A DNA stretch of 64,000 nucleotides from G965267605 sp965267605 (GTDB lineage: Bacteria > Bacteroidota > Bacteroidia > Flavobacteriales_E > Vicingaceae). The translations under genes and the position numbers were made by a program. The stretch spans positions 558,001-622,000 of the forward strand of contig OZ254088.1 of assembly GCA_965267605.1 (NCBI GenBank), written 5' to 3'. Position 1 is the first letter of the stretch; each line of letters starts with the position of its first letter. This document shows, piece by piece, positions 8,605 to 16,714 of this stretch. The notes beneath the pieces were generated by a model. It saw only the letters and a program-made list of their open reading frames with translations, was not told where the DNA came from and did not search any database.

Positions 8605-9312
8605 TCCTACTTCGATTCCCACATTGATTCTTGGTAGTTCCGGGTATCCATAAGACTTGATGAAGAGGTCAGACAATCGGTAGTTGCCAAAAACTACGAT
8701 GTGTCCGATTCCGAGTCGTGCGTTTACCCCGTAGTTAATGTCTTCAGCATAAACCAAGCCTCTGGAGAGAAAATCCCCTTTGATTCCCCCAGCAGGGTTA
8801 GGCGTTGCAAACTTTCTGTGCCCTTGATGTTTTGTTCTGTAAGTCCATCCCACGTAGCCACCAACATCCAGGATTTTACCCATTTGGTTTCCACGCTTTC
8901 TGTGAAAAGTAAACCGCATGTACGGACTGAACTGAAGGTTATTGAAGATCACCTTTTCGCGATCGAATAACTCCTGAGACGGAAACGTCTTGGCCGAATC
9001 CTGAACCAGGTGATACGCATCGTAGAAGTATGCAATTTGTGCGCCCAGATGATACCACTTGGCCAGTCGCAATTGCCCTCGGTACCCAACTGTGAAACAG
9101 GATGTCTTGCCAGGAATCAGTTCAACACCTGTTCCTTCGGGCGCACCTACGTTGAAACCATATCCTACAAACCACCAACCATATACGCTGGAGCTTGGAC
9201 CCGTTGGATCGCCACTTCCGTTCTTGCCGTTTTTCTTCTCCTTGACCAGCACCTGCGAATAGCTCACGGATACCGAAAAAGCGATCGCTGTTATGAAGAA
9301 TAGCACTCTCAC
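8593..9312 (-). CDS. Predicted outer-membrane beta-barrel protein (PorT-like)
   Basis: A 239-residue protein with signal peptide MRVLFFITAIAFSVSVSYSQ. The mature part shows alternating hydrophobic/polar strands rich in Gly, Tyr and Phe (WWFVGYGFNVGAP, CFTVGYRGQLRL, INVGIEVGL), as expected of a small outer-membrane barrel. The resemblance to PorT-like barrels is general, not a specific match. A -7 element TATATTTG lies only 4 bases upstream of the start codon (9317-9324), suggesting a very short or absent leader. The 3' end overlaps aroA by 12 bases. Confidence 0.75.
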   Translation of the reverse strand: MRVLFFITAIAFSVSVSYSQVLVKEKKNGKNGSGDPTGPSSSVYGWWFVGYGFNVGAPEGTGVELIPGKTSCFTVGYRGQLRLAKWYHLGAQIAYFYDAYHLVQDSAKTFPSQELFDREKVIFNNLQFSPYMRFTFHRKRGNQMGKILDVGGYVGWTYRTKHQGHRKFATPNPAGGIKGDFLSRGLVYAEDINYGVNARLGIGHIVVFGNYRLSDLFIKSYGYPELPRINVGIEVGLHE

Positions 9313-9316
9313 GTTG

Positions 9317-9324
9317 CAAATATA
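9317..9324 (-). promoter_or_regulatory. -7 promoter element TATATTTG for the barrel gene at 8593-9312
   Basis: On the minus strand this reads TATATTTG, an exact match to the Bacteroidota -7 consensus TAnnTTTG. Only 4 bases separate it from the ATG at 9312, so transcription would begin at about the start codon. A convincing -33 TTG at the usual spacing is not seen. Confidence 0.5.
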
Positions 9325-9366
9325 CGGTCATGTCTAAATTCCTTACTTTGTTTACAAAGAATTAGC

Positions 9367-10386
9367 ATGATCGATTTACGCAGCGATACGGTGACCAGGC
9401 CTACAGAAGGCATGAAAGAATTCATGTGGAGTGCACAGGTGGGCGATGATGTCTTCGATGAGGACCCAACAGTAAAGGAGTTGGAGCAGAAAGCTGCAGA
9501 GATGTTTGGTTTTGAGGCAGGTATTTACTGTCCAAGTGGAACGATGACCAACCAGATAGGGGTGAAGATGCTCACCTCAGCCCCCGGGGAAGTGATTTGC
9601 GATCAACGTGCGCACATATACAATTACGAAGGTGGTGGTGTTTCGTTCAATGCTGGTTTAAGCATGAGATTGGTGGATGCTGATGATGGCATCTTGCAAC
9701 CGCATCACGTTACCGATAACATCAATCCTGATGATGTACATAAGCCCATAACGCAGTTGGTGAGTATCGAGAATACCTGTAATAAGGCAGGTGGAACAAT
9801 CTATAACCGAGCTGCTATTGAGGCCATTAGTGAGACTTGCAGGTCCAACAAATTGCCATTGCATGTGGATGGTGCCAGGGTTTTCAATGCCCTGGTAGAA
9901 TCTGGTGATAGTGCGAAAATGTACGGTGAGCTTACAGATTCTGTCTCCATCTGTTTATCAAAGGGTCTAGGATGCCCCATAGGCTCTGTGCTAGTGAGCA
10001 GTGCTACAAACATTAAGATGGCGCGCAGGCTAAGGAAGATCTTTGGAGGCGGTATGCGCCAGGTAGGCTTTCTTGCCGCTGCAGGAATTTATGCACTCGA
10101 CCATCACGTAGACCGTTTAAAGGAAGACCACGATAATGCGAGAGCATTCGCCTCGGAGATCAAAGACATTGATTATATCGAGAAGGTGTACGATGTGCCT
10201 ACCAACATTGTGATCTACCAGTTGAAGGATAGCCGTCCTTTGGAAACACATTTGCAACAAATGGAAGCGAAGGGTGTTTATCTCGTTCCATTTGGTCCGC
10301 AGACCGTAAGAGTGGTAACACACCACGATGTGAACCGCGAACAGCTTATGGAAGTAGCTGCAATCCTCAAATCGTTGGATGAGTAA
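9367..10386 (+). CDS. ltaE: Low-specificity L-threonine aldolase
   Basis: A PLP enzyme of fold type I that splits threonine and allo-threonine into glycine and acetaldehyde. The opening MIDLRSDTVTRPT, the strand HVDGARVFNA and the PLP lysine Lys199 in ICLSKGLGCPIGS are all family signatures, and the 339-residue length is normal. The last 8 bases (ATGAGTAA) overlap the start of the transglutaminase-like gene, which indicates translational coupling. An alternative specificity within the beta-eliminating lyase family cannot be ruled out from sequence. Confidence 0.93.
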   Translation: MIDLRSDTVTRPTEGMKEFMWSAQVGDDVFDEDPTVKELEQKAAEMFGFEAGIYCPSGTMTNQIGVKMLTSAPGEVICDQRAHIYNYEGGGVSFNAGLSMRLVDADDGILQPHHVTDNINPDDVHKPITQLVSIENTCNKAGGTIYNRAAIEAISETCRSNKLPLHVDGARVFNALVESGDSAKMYGELTDSVSICLSKGLGCPIGSVLVSSATNIKMARRLRKIFGGGMRQVGFLAAAGIYALDHHVDRLKEDHDNARAFASEIKDIDYIEKVYDVPTNIVIYQLKDSRPLETHLQQMEAKGVYLVPFGPQTVRVVTHHDVNREQLMEVAAILKSLDE

Positions 10387-11437
10387 GAAGAAGAAATTTG
10401 ATTGGGGTTGGGTAGTTATTGCGGTGGTGCTGGTTGCCCGCGCGTGGCCAATCAATGCGCCCTTTGCCATTTTCATGGCCATTGGAATTGGGATTTTCTT
10501 TGCGATGACGAAATACCGTAAACAGGTATTTGCGGTGATTCACAAGTTCAACGTTGGGGCTTTTCTTACCATCATCTTCCTGGGGCTGGTCTCATTAATC
10601 GTTACCATCGCTTACTATGCCAGCACACATCCGGTTGTAGTGGAAGACGATTACATTGTTGAGGTAGAACCGGAAATAGATCCTATTCGAATTCTACTTG
10701 ACACCACTGATGAGTGGCATCCTGAACACACTCCGGACCCAAATGAGGATTGGGTGTCCCATCTCCATCAATGGAAAGGACCGGAGGAGATCGGTTACCA
10801 GAGTACGTTCAAGATTCATCAGGCAGATTGGGATGATACCAATGTGAAGAAGCTGGCAATGAATGTTGTCTACACGGGCGATGATCAGTGGTATTGGGGC
10901 AGAATCTACCAAGGATTGTACGAAATGGATAGCGCCAAGCTTGGAGATATCTATCAACGCTATGCGCGTATGCGGGATCTTTATCATTTGAATCGGTTGG
11001 ATTTCGCGAAGGTGATCGTGGCTAGCGTACAGTACATTCCTTACAACCTGATCCTGATCAACGATTGTAATGCGAGTTCATACACAGGGAATACGAAAGA
11101 AATGCTGAAGAACGGTACGCCTTGTGTCCCTTATGTGAAATACGGTGTGCACTCACCAATTGAGTTCATGGGAACTTTCAAGGGTGATTGCGATACAAGA
11201 ACCACCTTCCTGTATACTGTATTAAGACATTTTGATTACGATGTCGCTATTCTGGGAAGTATGGTATACCTGCATTCTGTGCTAGGTGTGAACCTTCCGG
11301 TGAGCGGCAAATACGTTAAACACAACGGTAAAAAGTATTATGTATGGGAAACCACCTACCACGGTTTTGAGCCTGGGGTTATATCACCTATGTGGGGTGA
11401 CATGGACAATTGGGAGGTGGACCTTGAACCTTTATAG
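10379..11437 (+). CDS. Membrane-anchored transglutaminase-like protein
   Basis: A 352-residue protein with two or three N-terminal membrane segments (about residues 10-45 and 58-80) and a C-terminal cysteine-protease-fold domain. The motif FKGDCDTRTTFLYTVL holds a likely catalytic Cys271, followed by His299 (VYLHSVLGV) and Glu324 (YYVWETT) in the right order for a transglutaminase-like triad, with Glu in the usual Asp position. Substrate and role are unknown. Its start overlaps threonine aldolase by 8 bases and it ends 2 bases before a DUF350-like membrane gene, so the latter is a likely partner. Confidence 0.75.
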   Translation: MSKKKKFDWGWVVIAVVLVARAWPINAPFAIFMAIGIGIFFAMTKYRKQVFAVIHKFNVGAFLTIIFLGLVSLIVTIAYYASTHPVVVEDDYIVEVEPEIDPIRILLDTTDEWHPEHTPDPNEDWVSHLHQWKGPEEIGYQSTFKIHQADWDDTNVKKLAMNVVYTGDDQWYWGRIYQGLYEMDSAKLGDIYQRYARMRDLYHLNRLDFAKVIVASVQYIPYNLILINDCNASSYTGNTKEMLKNGTPCVPYVKYGVHSPIEFMGTFKGDCDTRTTFLYTVLRHFDYDVAILGSMVYLHSVLGVNLPVSGKYVKHNGKKYYVWETTYHGFEPGVISPMWGDMDNWEVDLEPL

Positions 11438-11439
11438 CT

Positions 11440-11967
11440 ATGGAGATTGGAATTAACAACGACCTATTGGTCACTGGTATTTGGGAACTCGTTCTTGCGT
11501 TACTTATTGGACTGCTCGTCTTATACGTAAGCTACAGTTGCTTTTATCGTTTCGTTTACCTCAAGCACGATATTCAAAAAGACAATACCGCTTATGCAAT
11601 ATTAGCGGCCTCCGTTATTTTCTCCGTAGGCTACATTTTCGCAGGGGTAAGTGACCCACTGCTGATGACCATCAAATACCTCCGCAAGGTAGATGCGGAA
11701 AACTTTGTGATGAGTTGTATCAGCTACTCCACGGTGTTTGTGGTTGGAGCACTTATCATCTCAGGATTGATAAATGTGGTCTCCATCCTCCTGTTCACCT
11801 TCATGACGAGAAAGGTGGATGAGTTTGATGAAATCAAGCAGGGTAACGTTGCTGTATCTATCATTACAGCCGCTATTATTGTGAGCATAACGCTTATTGT
11901 AAGAGAGAACATGGTACTCCTGTTTGATGCGTTTATACCGCATCCCGAGATGGGGGCGAGGGTGTAG
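11440..11967 (+). CDS. DUF350-like membrane protein
   Basis: A 175-residue integral membrane protein with about four to five helices arranged as two similar halves. The phrase IKQGNVAVSIITAAIIVSI in the second half matches the DUF350 (YjfL/UPF0719) repeat, in which G-N-x-A-x-A-I is recurrent; the first half has DNTAYAILAASVIFSVGYI in the same place. DUF350 proteins are often encoded beside stress or peptide/polyamine-modifying enzymes. Here the neighbour is a transglutaminase-like protein 2 bases upstream. Function is not known. Confidence 0.7.
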   Translation: MEIGINNDLLVTGIWELVLALLIGLLVLYVSYSCFYRFVYLKHDIQKDNTAYAILAASVIFSVGYIFAGVSDPLLMTIKYLRKVDAENFVMSCISYSTVFVVGALIISGLINVVSILLFTFMTRKVDEFDEIKQGNVAVSIITAAIIVSITLIVRENMVLLFDAFIPHPEMGARV

Positions 11968-11978
11968 GAATAAAAGAC

Positions 11979-13574
11979 CTATTTCACCAACCAACGGATC
12001 GGATCCCCTGTACAGGCATTTGGATAAGCTATGCCCATGAGATAGGCTGCCGTTGGAGCGATGTCGGTAATATTCACTCGCTGTAATACTTTACCCTTCT
12101 TTACACCTTTACCGTAAAACAAAATGGGAACATGCGTATCGTAATTGTATCCTGAACCATGGGTGGTTCCGGTTTTCCCATACTCCATATATCCAGGCTC
12201 AAAGATGATCTGATAATCTGCCACACGTTGCTGGTACACACCGTTCTTGATCCTTTCTTCCATCTCTGCCGGAATACCTTGTAGTACTATGGACCTGAGG
12301 TTTACCACAGTTCTGATTCCAGGCTCCTTTATCAATTGCGCCCGGAGTTGATTAAAGAACCGTTTGCGTTGCTGAGGCTTGATCTTCTCGTTGACGTAGA
12401 TGTAGCCATCAGAACAGTAGGCGATACCGGTGGTATCCATCTTCGCTTTCTTCAACACGTCTGTCACTTTTCTGGTCAATTCTTTTCTCTTCCATGTTCC
12501 ACCGTGGATCTGTTTCGATTTCAAATGATGCCCGTTCCACGATCCTCCGTGATCAGAAGTCAGAAATACTACAACATCATCACCAGTCTTTTCCTTGACC
12601 TTGGTGATCAATCTAGCAAGGTCTTTGTCTAATCTTAGATAAGCATCTTCTGTTTCAACCGCATGAGGTGCAAAACCGTGGCCCACGTAATCTGTGGATG
12701 AGAAGCTCACGGACATAAAGTCAGTCACACCGTCTTTACCCAACTCAAGTGCATCAAGCGCCTCAAGTGCAAAGTCACAGAGGAAGGTGTTACCCAGTGG
12801 AGTACTCTTGATGATGTCTACACCCTTCTTCTCGGCTGCCGCTTCCAATGGGTAGGGGAACGTTGGATCTGCCTTATCGCCAATAGGTTTCTCCCAGGTG
12901 GTCTTGTCGGTGGAACTGGCGGTATAGCTTTCAATGGGGTGGAGTGTATTCCATCCCTCTTTGATGTACTTCTTCAGGTTATTCTTTTTATTGAATGAAG
13001 CCACCCATTTTGGCAACTCATTCATGTACCAGGTGCTGGTTGCGAAGTTTCCTTCTTCCAGCCAGTAGGCGTGATCCCCTGCATGCCCAGCGGGTAGTAT
13101 TGCTCCCCGGTCTTTGAGAGAAACGGCAATGGTGATCGACTTGCCCATGGTGTTCATTTCCAGCTCATCGGCCAGATTGGAAGACACCAGGTTCTTTGGA
13201 GAGCGCTTGGCTTTTTTTGATTCGGTGCCAACGGGAGTTACGTCATCATCCTGCACACAGTACATGCCTTTTTTTGTTGCCCTGTCATACCAGTCATTGG
13301 AAACAATACCATGGTGTGAGGGCGTTGTGCCGGTAAAAATGGAAGCATGGCCTGGTCCGGTGAATGTAGGCGTGTAATTGTAGTGTGCATTTGCGCAACT
13401 GGCACCATTGTTTACGAGTTCTTTGAATCCACCTTCTCCAAATCGATCCCAGTACCGGTAGAGGTAGTCCATTCGCATTTGGTCTACGACAATTCCTACA
13501 ACCAACTTAGGCTTCTGCTGACCAAAGGTCATGGTACTCCAGCCCAACAATACCAACAAGCATATTCTTTTCAT
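11979..13574 (-). CDS. pafA: PafA-type alkaline phosphatase/phosphodiesterase
   Basis: A 531-residue secreted phosphomonoesterase of the alkaline phosphatase superfamily with signal peptide MKRICLLVLLGWSTMTFGQQ. The residues known for PafA are in place: Asp31 (VVDQMRMD), the nucleophile Thr72 (TFTGPGHAS), Asn93 (SNDW), Lys154 and Arg156 (SLKDRGAILPAGH), Asp and His in STDYVGHGF, LTSDHGG, and the last His in YDTHVPILFYG. The Lys/Arg pair favours phosphate monoesters over diesters. It is probably periplasmic. Its start overlaps the crcB stop by 4 bases, so it ends a long operon. Confidence 0.93.
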   Translation of the reverse strand: MKRICLLVLLGWSTMTFGQQKPKLVVGIVVDQMRMDYLYRYWDRFGEGGFKELVNNGASCANAHYNYTPTFTGPGHASIFTGTTPSHHGIVSNDWYDRATKKGMYCVQDDDVTPVGTESKKAKRSPKNLVSSNLADELEMNTMGKSITIAVSLKDRGAILPAGHAGDHAYWLEEGNFATSTWYMNELPKWVASFNKKNNLKKYIKEGWNTLHPIESYTASSTDKTTWEKPIGDKADPTFPYPLEAAAEKKGVDIIKSTPLGNTFLCDFALEALDALELGKDGVTDFMSVSFSSTDYVGHGFAPHAVETEDAYLRLDKDLARLITKVKEKTGDDVVVFLTSDHGGSWNGHHLKSKQIHGGTWKRKELTRKVTDVLKKAKMDTTGIAYCSDGYIYVNEKIKPQQRKRFFNQLRAQLIKEPGIRTVVNLRSIVLQGIPAEMEERIKNGVYQQRVADYQIIFEPGYMEYGKTGTTHGSGYNYDTHVPILFYGKGVKKGKVLQRVNITDIAPTAAYLMGIAYPNACTGDPIRWLVK

Positions 13575-13930
13575 GACGACTTGCTTAGGAAATAGAAGAT
13601 GATGATACCTGCGATCACACTTACAAGGATATTTGCAATTGCCATGCCAGTGTGGCCCCCCTTGAACAATTCAAAGGTTTCCAATCCGAACGTGGAGAAC
13701 GTAGAAAATCCTCCGCAAAAGCCAGTAACCAGCATTAGCTTCATCCATGTGGAGGTGAGCTTGTCTGCAAATACTCCCACGAGCAATGCAAGGATGAAGC
13801 ATGCAAGTAAGTTGCTGATCAACGTACCAGTGGGAAACGCTCCATCGACCATCTTCTTGCTGCCAACAGATATTCCATAGCGCAACAAGCTACCAACGCC
13901 ACCACCTATGAATACTGCAATAATGTTCAC
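13571..13930 (-). CDS. crcB: CrcB/Fluc fluoride channel
   Basis: A 119-residue four-helix membrane protein. GGGVGSLLRYGI, FPTGTLISNLLACF and GFCGGFSTFSTFGLE are the conserved CrcB segments; the Asn of TLISN and the Phe-rich STFSTF stretch line the fluoride pore in Fluc dimers. It exports fluoride from the cytoplasm. No fluoride riboswitch is expected or seen, since the gene sits inside an operon, 9 bases downstream of the PAP2 gene and overlapping pafA by 4. Confidence 0.95.
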   Translation of the reverse strand: MNIIAVFIGGGVGSLLRYGISVGSKKMVDGAFPTGTLISNLLACFILALLVGVFADKLTSTWMKLMLVTGFCGGFSTFSTFGLETFELFKGGHTGMAIANILVSVIAGIIIFYFLSKSS

Positions 13931-13939
13931 GTGATCAAT

Positions 13940-14500
13940 TTATGCATTGCGTTCGACAAACACATTGGTTGTTCGAAAGATTAACCATCCAATAAAGAAA
14001 CCCAGCAATCCACCACAAATGATATCTCCTGGATAATGAACGCCTAAATAGATTCTGGAATAACTCACAATCAAGGCCCAGCCAAGCAGCGCCCATAATA
14101 TCCAACTATAGTGCTTTCGTAGAAATAATCCACAAATAGCTGCTACGCCAAACGTGTTACATGCATGTGAGGATACAAACCCGAATTGCCCTCCACATTT
14201 TCTCACCACGTGAACGAGATGTGCAATGGATTCCTCATGACATGGCCGAAGCCTTTCAAATACTTCCTTAAAGAGCTTAACCGAAATCTGATCCGTGAGC
14301 ACAACTGTTGCTATAACACCAATAATGATCCACATGGATTCTTTCTTGAATTTCCGGATCAATAGATAGAGTAACCAGGCATACAAGGGGATCCATTCGT
14401 ACTTCCCTGAAAGAAATAGCATTACAGGGTCCAGCCATGTGGCATGTAAACCATTCAGAAATAGGAAGAGGTCCTGATCCAGTTGGAGTAACGCGTTCAC
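13940..14500 (-). CDS. PAP2-family membrane phosphatase
   Basis: A 186-residue integral membrane phosphatase. The three PAP2 motifs are KEVFERLRP (K-x6-RP), VSSHACNTFG (PSGH-like, with Ser-Ser-His) and SRIYLGVHYPGD (S-R-x5-H-x3-D), which carry the phosphate-binding and catalytic His residues. Likely substrates are phosphatidic acid, phosphatidylglycerophosphate or undecaprenyl pyrophosphate; the last would recycle the cell-wall lipid carrier. The gene lies 1 base from obgE and 9 from crcB in a minus-strand operon. Confidence 0.9.
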   Translation of the reverse strand: MNALLQLDQDLFLFLNGLHATWLDPVMLFLSGKYEWIPLYAWLLYLLIRKFKKESMWIIIGVIATVVLTDQISVKLFKEVFERLRPCHEESIAHLVHVVRKCGGQFGFVSSHACNTFGVAAICGLFLRKHYSWILWALLGWALIVSYSRIYLGVHYPGDIICGGLLGFFIGWLIFRTTNVFVERNA

Positions 14501-14501
14501 C

Positions 14502-15488
14502 CTATGAATTTAATGCTTCCCACAGTTTATCCTTCAATTCATCAATTCCCTTTTGCGCAACTGACGATAAGAACACGTAAGGAATATCGGGTAGGGAAGG
14601 GCGGATCTCATCCATCAGTTCATTATCTAGCAGATCACTTTTTGATACGGCCAGTACACGTTGTTTGTCCAACAGTTCGGGGTTGTACTGCTCAAGTTCA
14701 TTCACAAGAACCTTGTATTCGTCACCAATGTCCTTGGTGTCACAAGGTATAAGGAACAGCAGCACGGAGTTTCTTTCAATATGCCTGAGGAATCTATGTC
14801 CAAGACCTTTGCCTTCGTGAGCACCTTCAATTATTCCAGGGATATCGGCCATCACGAACGAACGGTGATCACGGTAACTAACCATTCCAAGATTAGGTAC
14901 CAATGTGGTGAAAGGGTAATCGGCAATTTCAGGTTTGGCTGCAGAGACTACTGATAGCAACGTAGACTTGCCGGCATTTGGAAATCCTACCAATCCGACA
15001 TCCGCCAGCAATTTTAGCTCCAGGATCTTCCATGCCTCCTGGCCGAGCTCACCAGGTTGCGCGTAACGCGGTGTCTGATTAGTAGATGATTTGAAGTGGG
15101 TGTTACCCAACCCGCCACGGCCGCCCGGCAAGAGGATTTGCTCCTCGCCATGCTCAGTGATCTCAAAGTGAACTTCACCAGTATCAGGGTCTTTCGCGAC
15201 TGTACCCAAAGGAACTTCAATAATTACATCATCACCGTCCTTTCCAGTTTTGTTGGCTCCCGAACCATCTCCGCCCTTGGAAGCTTTCAAGTGCTTCTGA
15301 TACTTCAAATGTAATAGGGTCCAAAGCTGACTGTTGCCCTTTACGATAATGTGACCACCACGGCCTCCATCACCACCATCGGGTCCGCCTTTGGCGGTGT
15401 TTCTGTCTCTATGTAAATGCGTAGACCCACTGCCTCCACGACCGGATCGGCAGTTGATTTTAACGTAGTCTACAAAGTTTGATGCCAC
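14502..15488 (-). CDS. obgE: Obg/CgtA GTPase
   Basis: An essential GTPase of 50S ribosome assembly and stress control. The glycine-rich Obg fold spans residues 1-160 (SGRGGSGS, GGPDGGDGGRGG, LPGGRGGLGN), and the G domain has the P-loop GFPNAGKST at 168-176, DIPGIIEGA as G3 and SKSDLLD as G4. It ends at 328 residues without the C-terminal OCT domain, as is normal outside Firmicutes and Proteobacteria. It is 8 bases downstream of adk. Confidence 0.97.
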   Translation of the reverse strand: MASNFVDYVKINCRSGRGGSGSTHLHRDRNTAKGGPDGGDGGRGGHIIVKGNSQLWTLLHLKYQKHLKASKGGDGSGANKTGKDGDDVIIEVPLGTVAKDPDTGEVHFEITEHGEEQILLPGGRGGLGNTHFKSSTNQTPRYAQPGELGQEAWKILELKLLADVGLVGFPNAGKSTLLSVVSAAKPEIADYPFTTLVPNLGMVSYRDHRSFVMADIPGIIEGAHEGKGLGHRFLRHIERNSVLLFLIPCDTKDIGDEYKVLVNELEQYNPELLDKQRVLAVSKSDLLDNELMDEIRPSLPDIPYVFLSSVAQKGIDELKDKLWEALNS

Positions 15489-15496
15489 AGCTGTAG

Positions 15497-16084
15497 TTAG
15501 CCGTTCACCACAGATTGCTCGTCAATGACCTGGCAGAGTCTGCCGAAGATATCTTCAATGGATCCGATACCGGATACTGAATAGAACTTCTGTTGTGAAC
15601 TGTAATAGTCTTTAAGAGGGGCCGTTTTCTTGTTGTACTCAACAATTCGGTTCATAATAACCGTTTCGTTCTTGTCATCCTCACGACCAGACTCAATACC
15701 TCTTTTCAGAATACGCATGATCAGTTCGTCATCATCAACTTCCAAAGCCAGCATCATAGTGATTGCTGTGCCATTTGCGGTTAGCAATTGATCAAGCGCT
15801 TCCGCCTGTCCCGTTGTACGTGGGAATCCATCAAAAATGAATCCTTTCGCGTCCTGATTTTCCCGGATAATGCCTTCAATCATCCCAATTACCACCTCGT
15901 CTGGAACAAGAAGACCTTTGTCCATAAGTTCCTTCGCTTCCAAACCCAACACGGTTTCATTGGCTATTTCTGAACGTAGAATATCTCCCGTAGAGAGATG
16001 CTTGAGTCCATATTTTTCAATCAGCTGCTCTGATTGCGTACCCTTTCCGGCTCCCGGAGGGCCAAACAACACAATATTCAACAT
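15497..16084 (-). CDS. adk: Adenylate kinase
   Basis: Adk interconverts ATP, ADP and AMP. The P-loop GPPGAGKGT is at residues 8-16, followed by KHLSTGDILRSE (AMP site), FIFDGFPRTTGQAEAL and RILKRGIESGREDD (LID). At 195 residues it is the short-LID form without the zinc-binding insertion of some bacterial enzymes, as is usual in Bacteroidota. It starts 4 bases after hpt and ends 8 bases before obgE, so all three are almost certainly co-transcribed. Confidence 0.97.
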   Translation of the reverse strand: MLNIVLFGPPGAGKGTQSEQLIEKYGLKHLSTGDILRSEIANETVLGLEAKELMDKGLLVPDEVVIGMIEGIIRENQDAKGFIFDGFPRTTGQAEALDQLLTANGTAITMMLALEVDDDELIMRILKRGIESGREDDKNETVIMNRIVEYNKKTAPLKDYYSSQQKFYSVSGIGSIEDIFGRLCQVIDEQSVVNG

Positions 16085-16088
16085 ACGT

Positions 16089-16631
16089 TTAATCTTTCTC
16101 CTCTTTGAGTATGTATATATCCCTTAGATTCCTTCCAAGTCCATCGTAATCGAGGCCATAGCCTACAATGAACTTATTGGGAATCTCCAAACCTACATAA
16201 TTTACCGGAAAACGGTGGTGATAAGCATCTGGCTTGAAAAGCAGCGCTGCGACACTTACCGAAGCGGGTTCCTGTTTGTTAGCTTCTTCGAATAGATAAT
16301 CAATGGTGTTGCCAGTATCAACGATGTCTTCTATAAGAATGACATGACGTCCTCTGAACTGTGCAGGCATGCTCAATAACTCCCTAACCTTGCCGGTGGA
16401 CGAAGTCCCTTCGTAGGAGGCTACTTTGGTGAAGCCAATCTCGAAATCGAAGTTGATCTCCCTGATAAGGTCTGCCATGAACAAGACACATCCATCTAGC
16501 ACACCAACTACCAACGGGTTCTTATCCCGATAATCACGTTCAATTTCCCGTGCCACATTCTCAACCGCAGCAAGAATGTCCTTCTCTTTAATGAAGGCTT
16601 CAAACGACTTGTCGTGTAGTTGAACAACCAT
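16089..16631 (-). CDS. hpt: Hypoxanthine phosphoribosyltransferase
   Basis: Hpt salvages hypoxanthine (and often guanine) to IMP/GMP with PRPP. The PRPP loop HVILIEDIVDTGNTIDYL is exact for the family, and VVGVLDGCVLFMADLIREI and the C-terminal VGYGLDYDGLGRNLRDI fit the HPRT fold. The 180-residue length is normal. It is the first gene of the minus-strand cluster hpt-adk-obgE-PAP2-crcB-pafA. The start is 83 bases from the divergent purK gene. Confidence 0.96.
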   Translation of the reverse strand: MVVQLHDKSFEAFIKEKDILAAVENVAREIERDYRDKNPLVVGVLDGCVLFMADLIREINFDFEIGFTKVASYEGTSSTGKVRELLSMPAQFRGRHVILIEDIVDTGNTIDYLFEEANKQEPASVSVAALLFKPDAYHHRFPVNYVGLEIPNKFIVGYGLDYDGLGRNLRDIYILKEEKD

Positions 16632-16660
16632 GTAGCAGACGTTGGTGTAAAGCTATCTAT

Positions 16661-16696
16661 TTTGACCAACTGACCACGGGCATTATACTATATTTG
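16661..16696 (+). promoter_or_regulatory. Candidate purK promoter (TTTG ... TATATTTG)
   Basis: TATATTTG at 16689-16696 is an exact TAnnTTTG -7 element, 18 bases upstream of the purK GTG. TTTG at 16661-16664 is a possible -33, at 24 bases spacing, slightly longer than usual. The hpt operon diverges from the same 83-base gap. Confidence 0.5.
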
Positions 16697-16714
16697 TGCA
16701 CCTAAGATTTTAAT

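Noticed and set aside
9346..9359. CTTTG-TTTA-CAAAG hairpin just upstream of threonine aldolase
   Set aside because: The stem is only 5 bases, AT-rich, and without a T run; it is too weak to call a terminator or operator.
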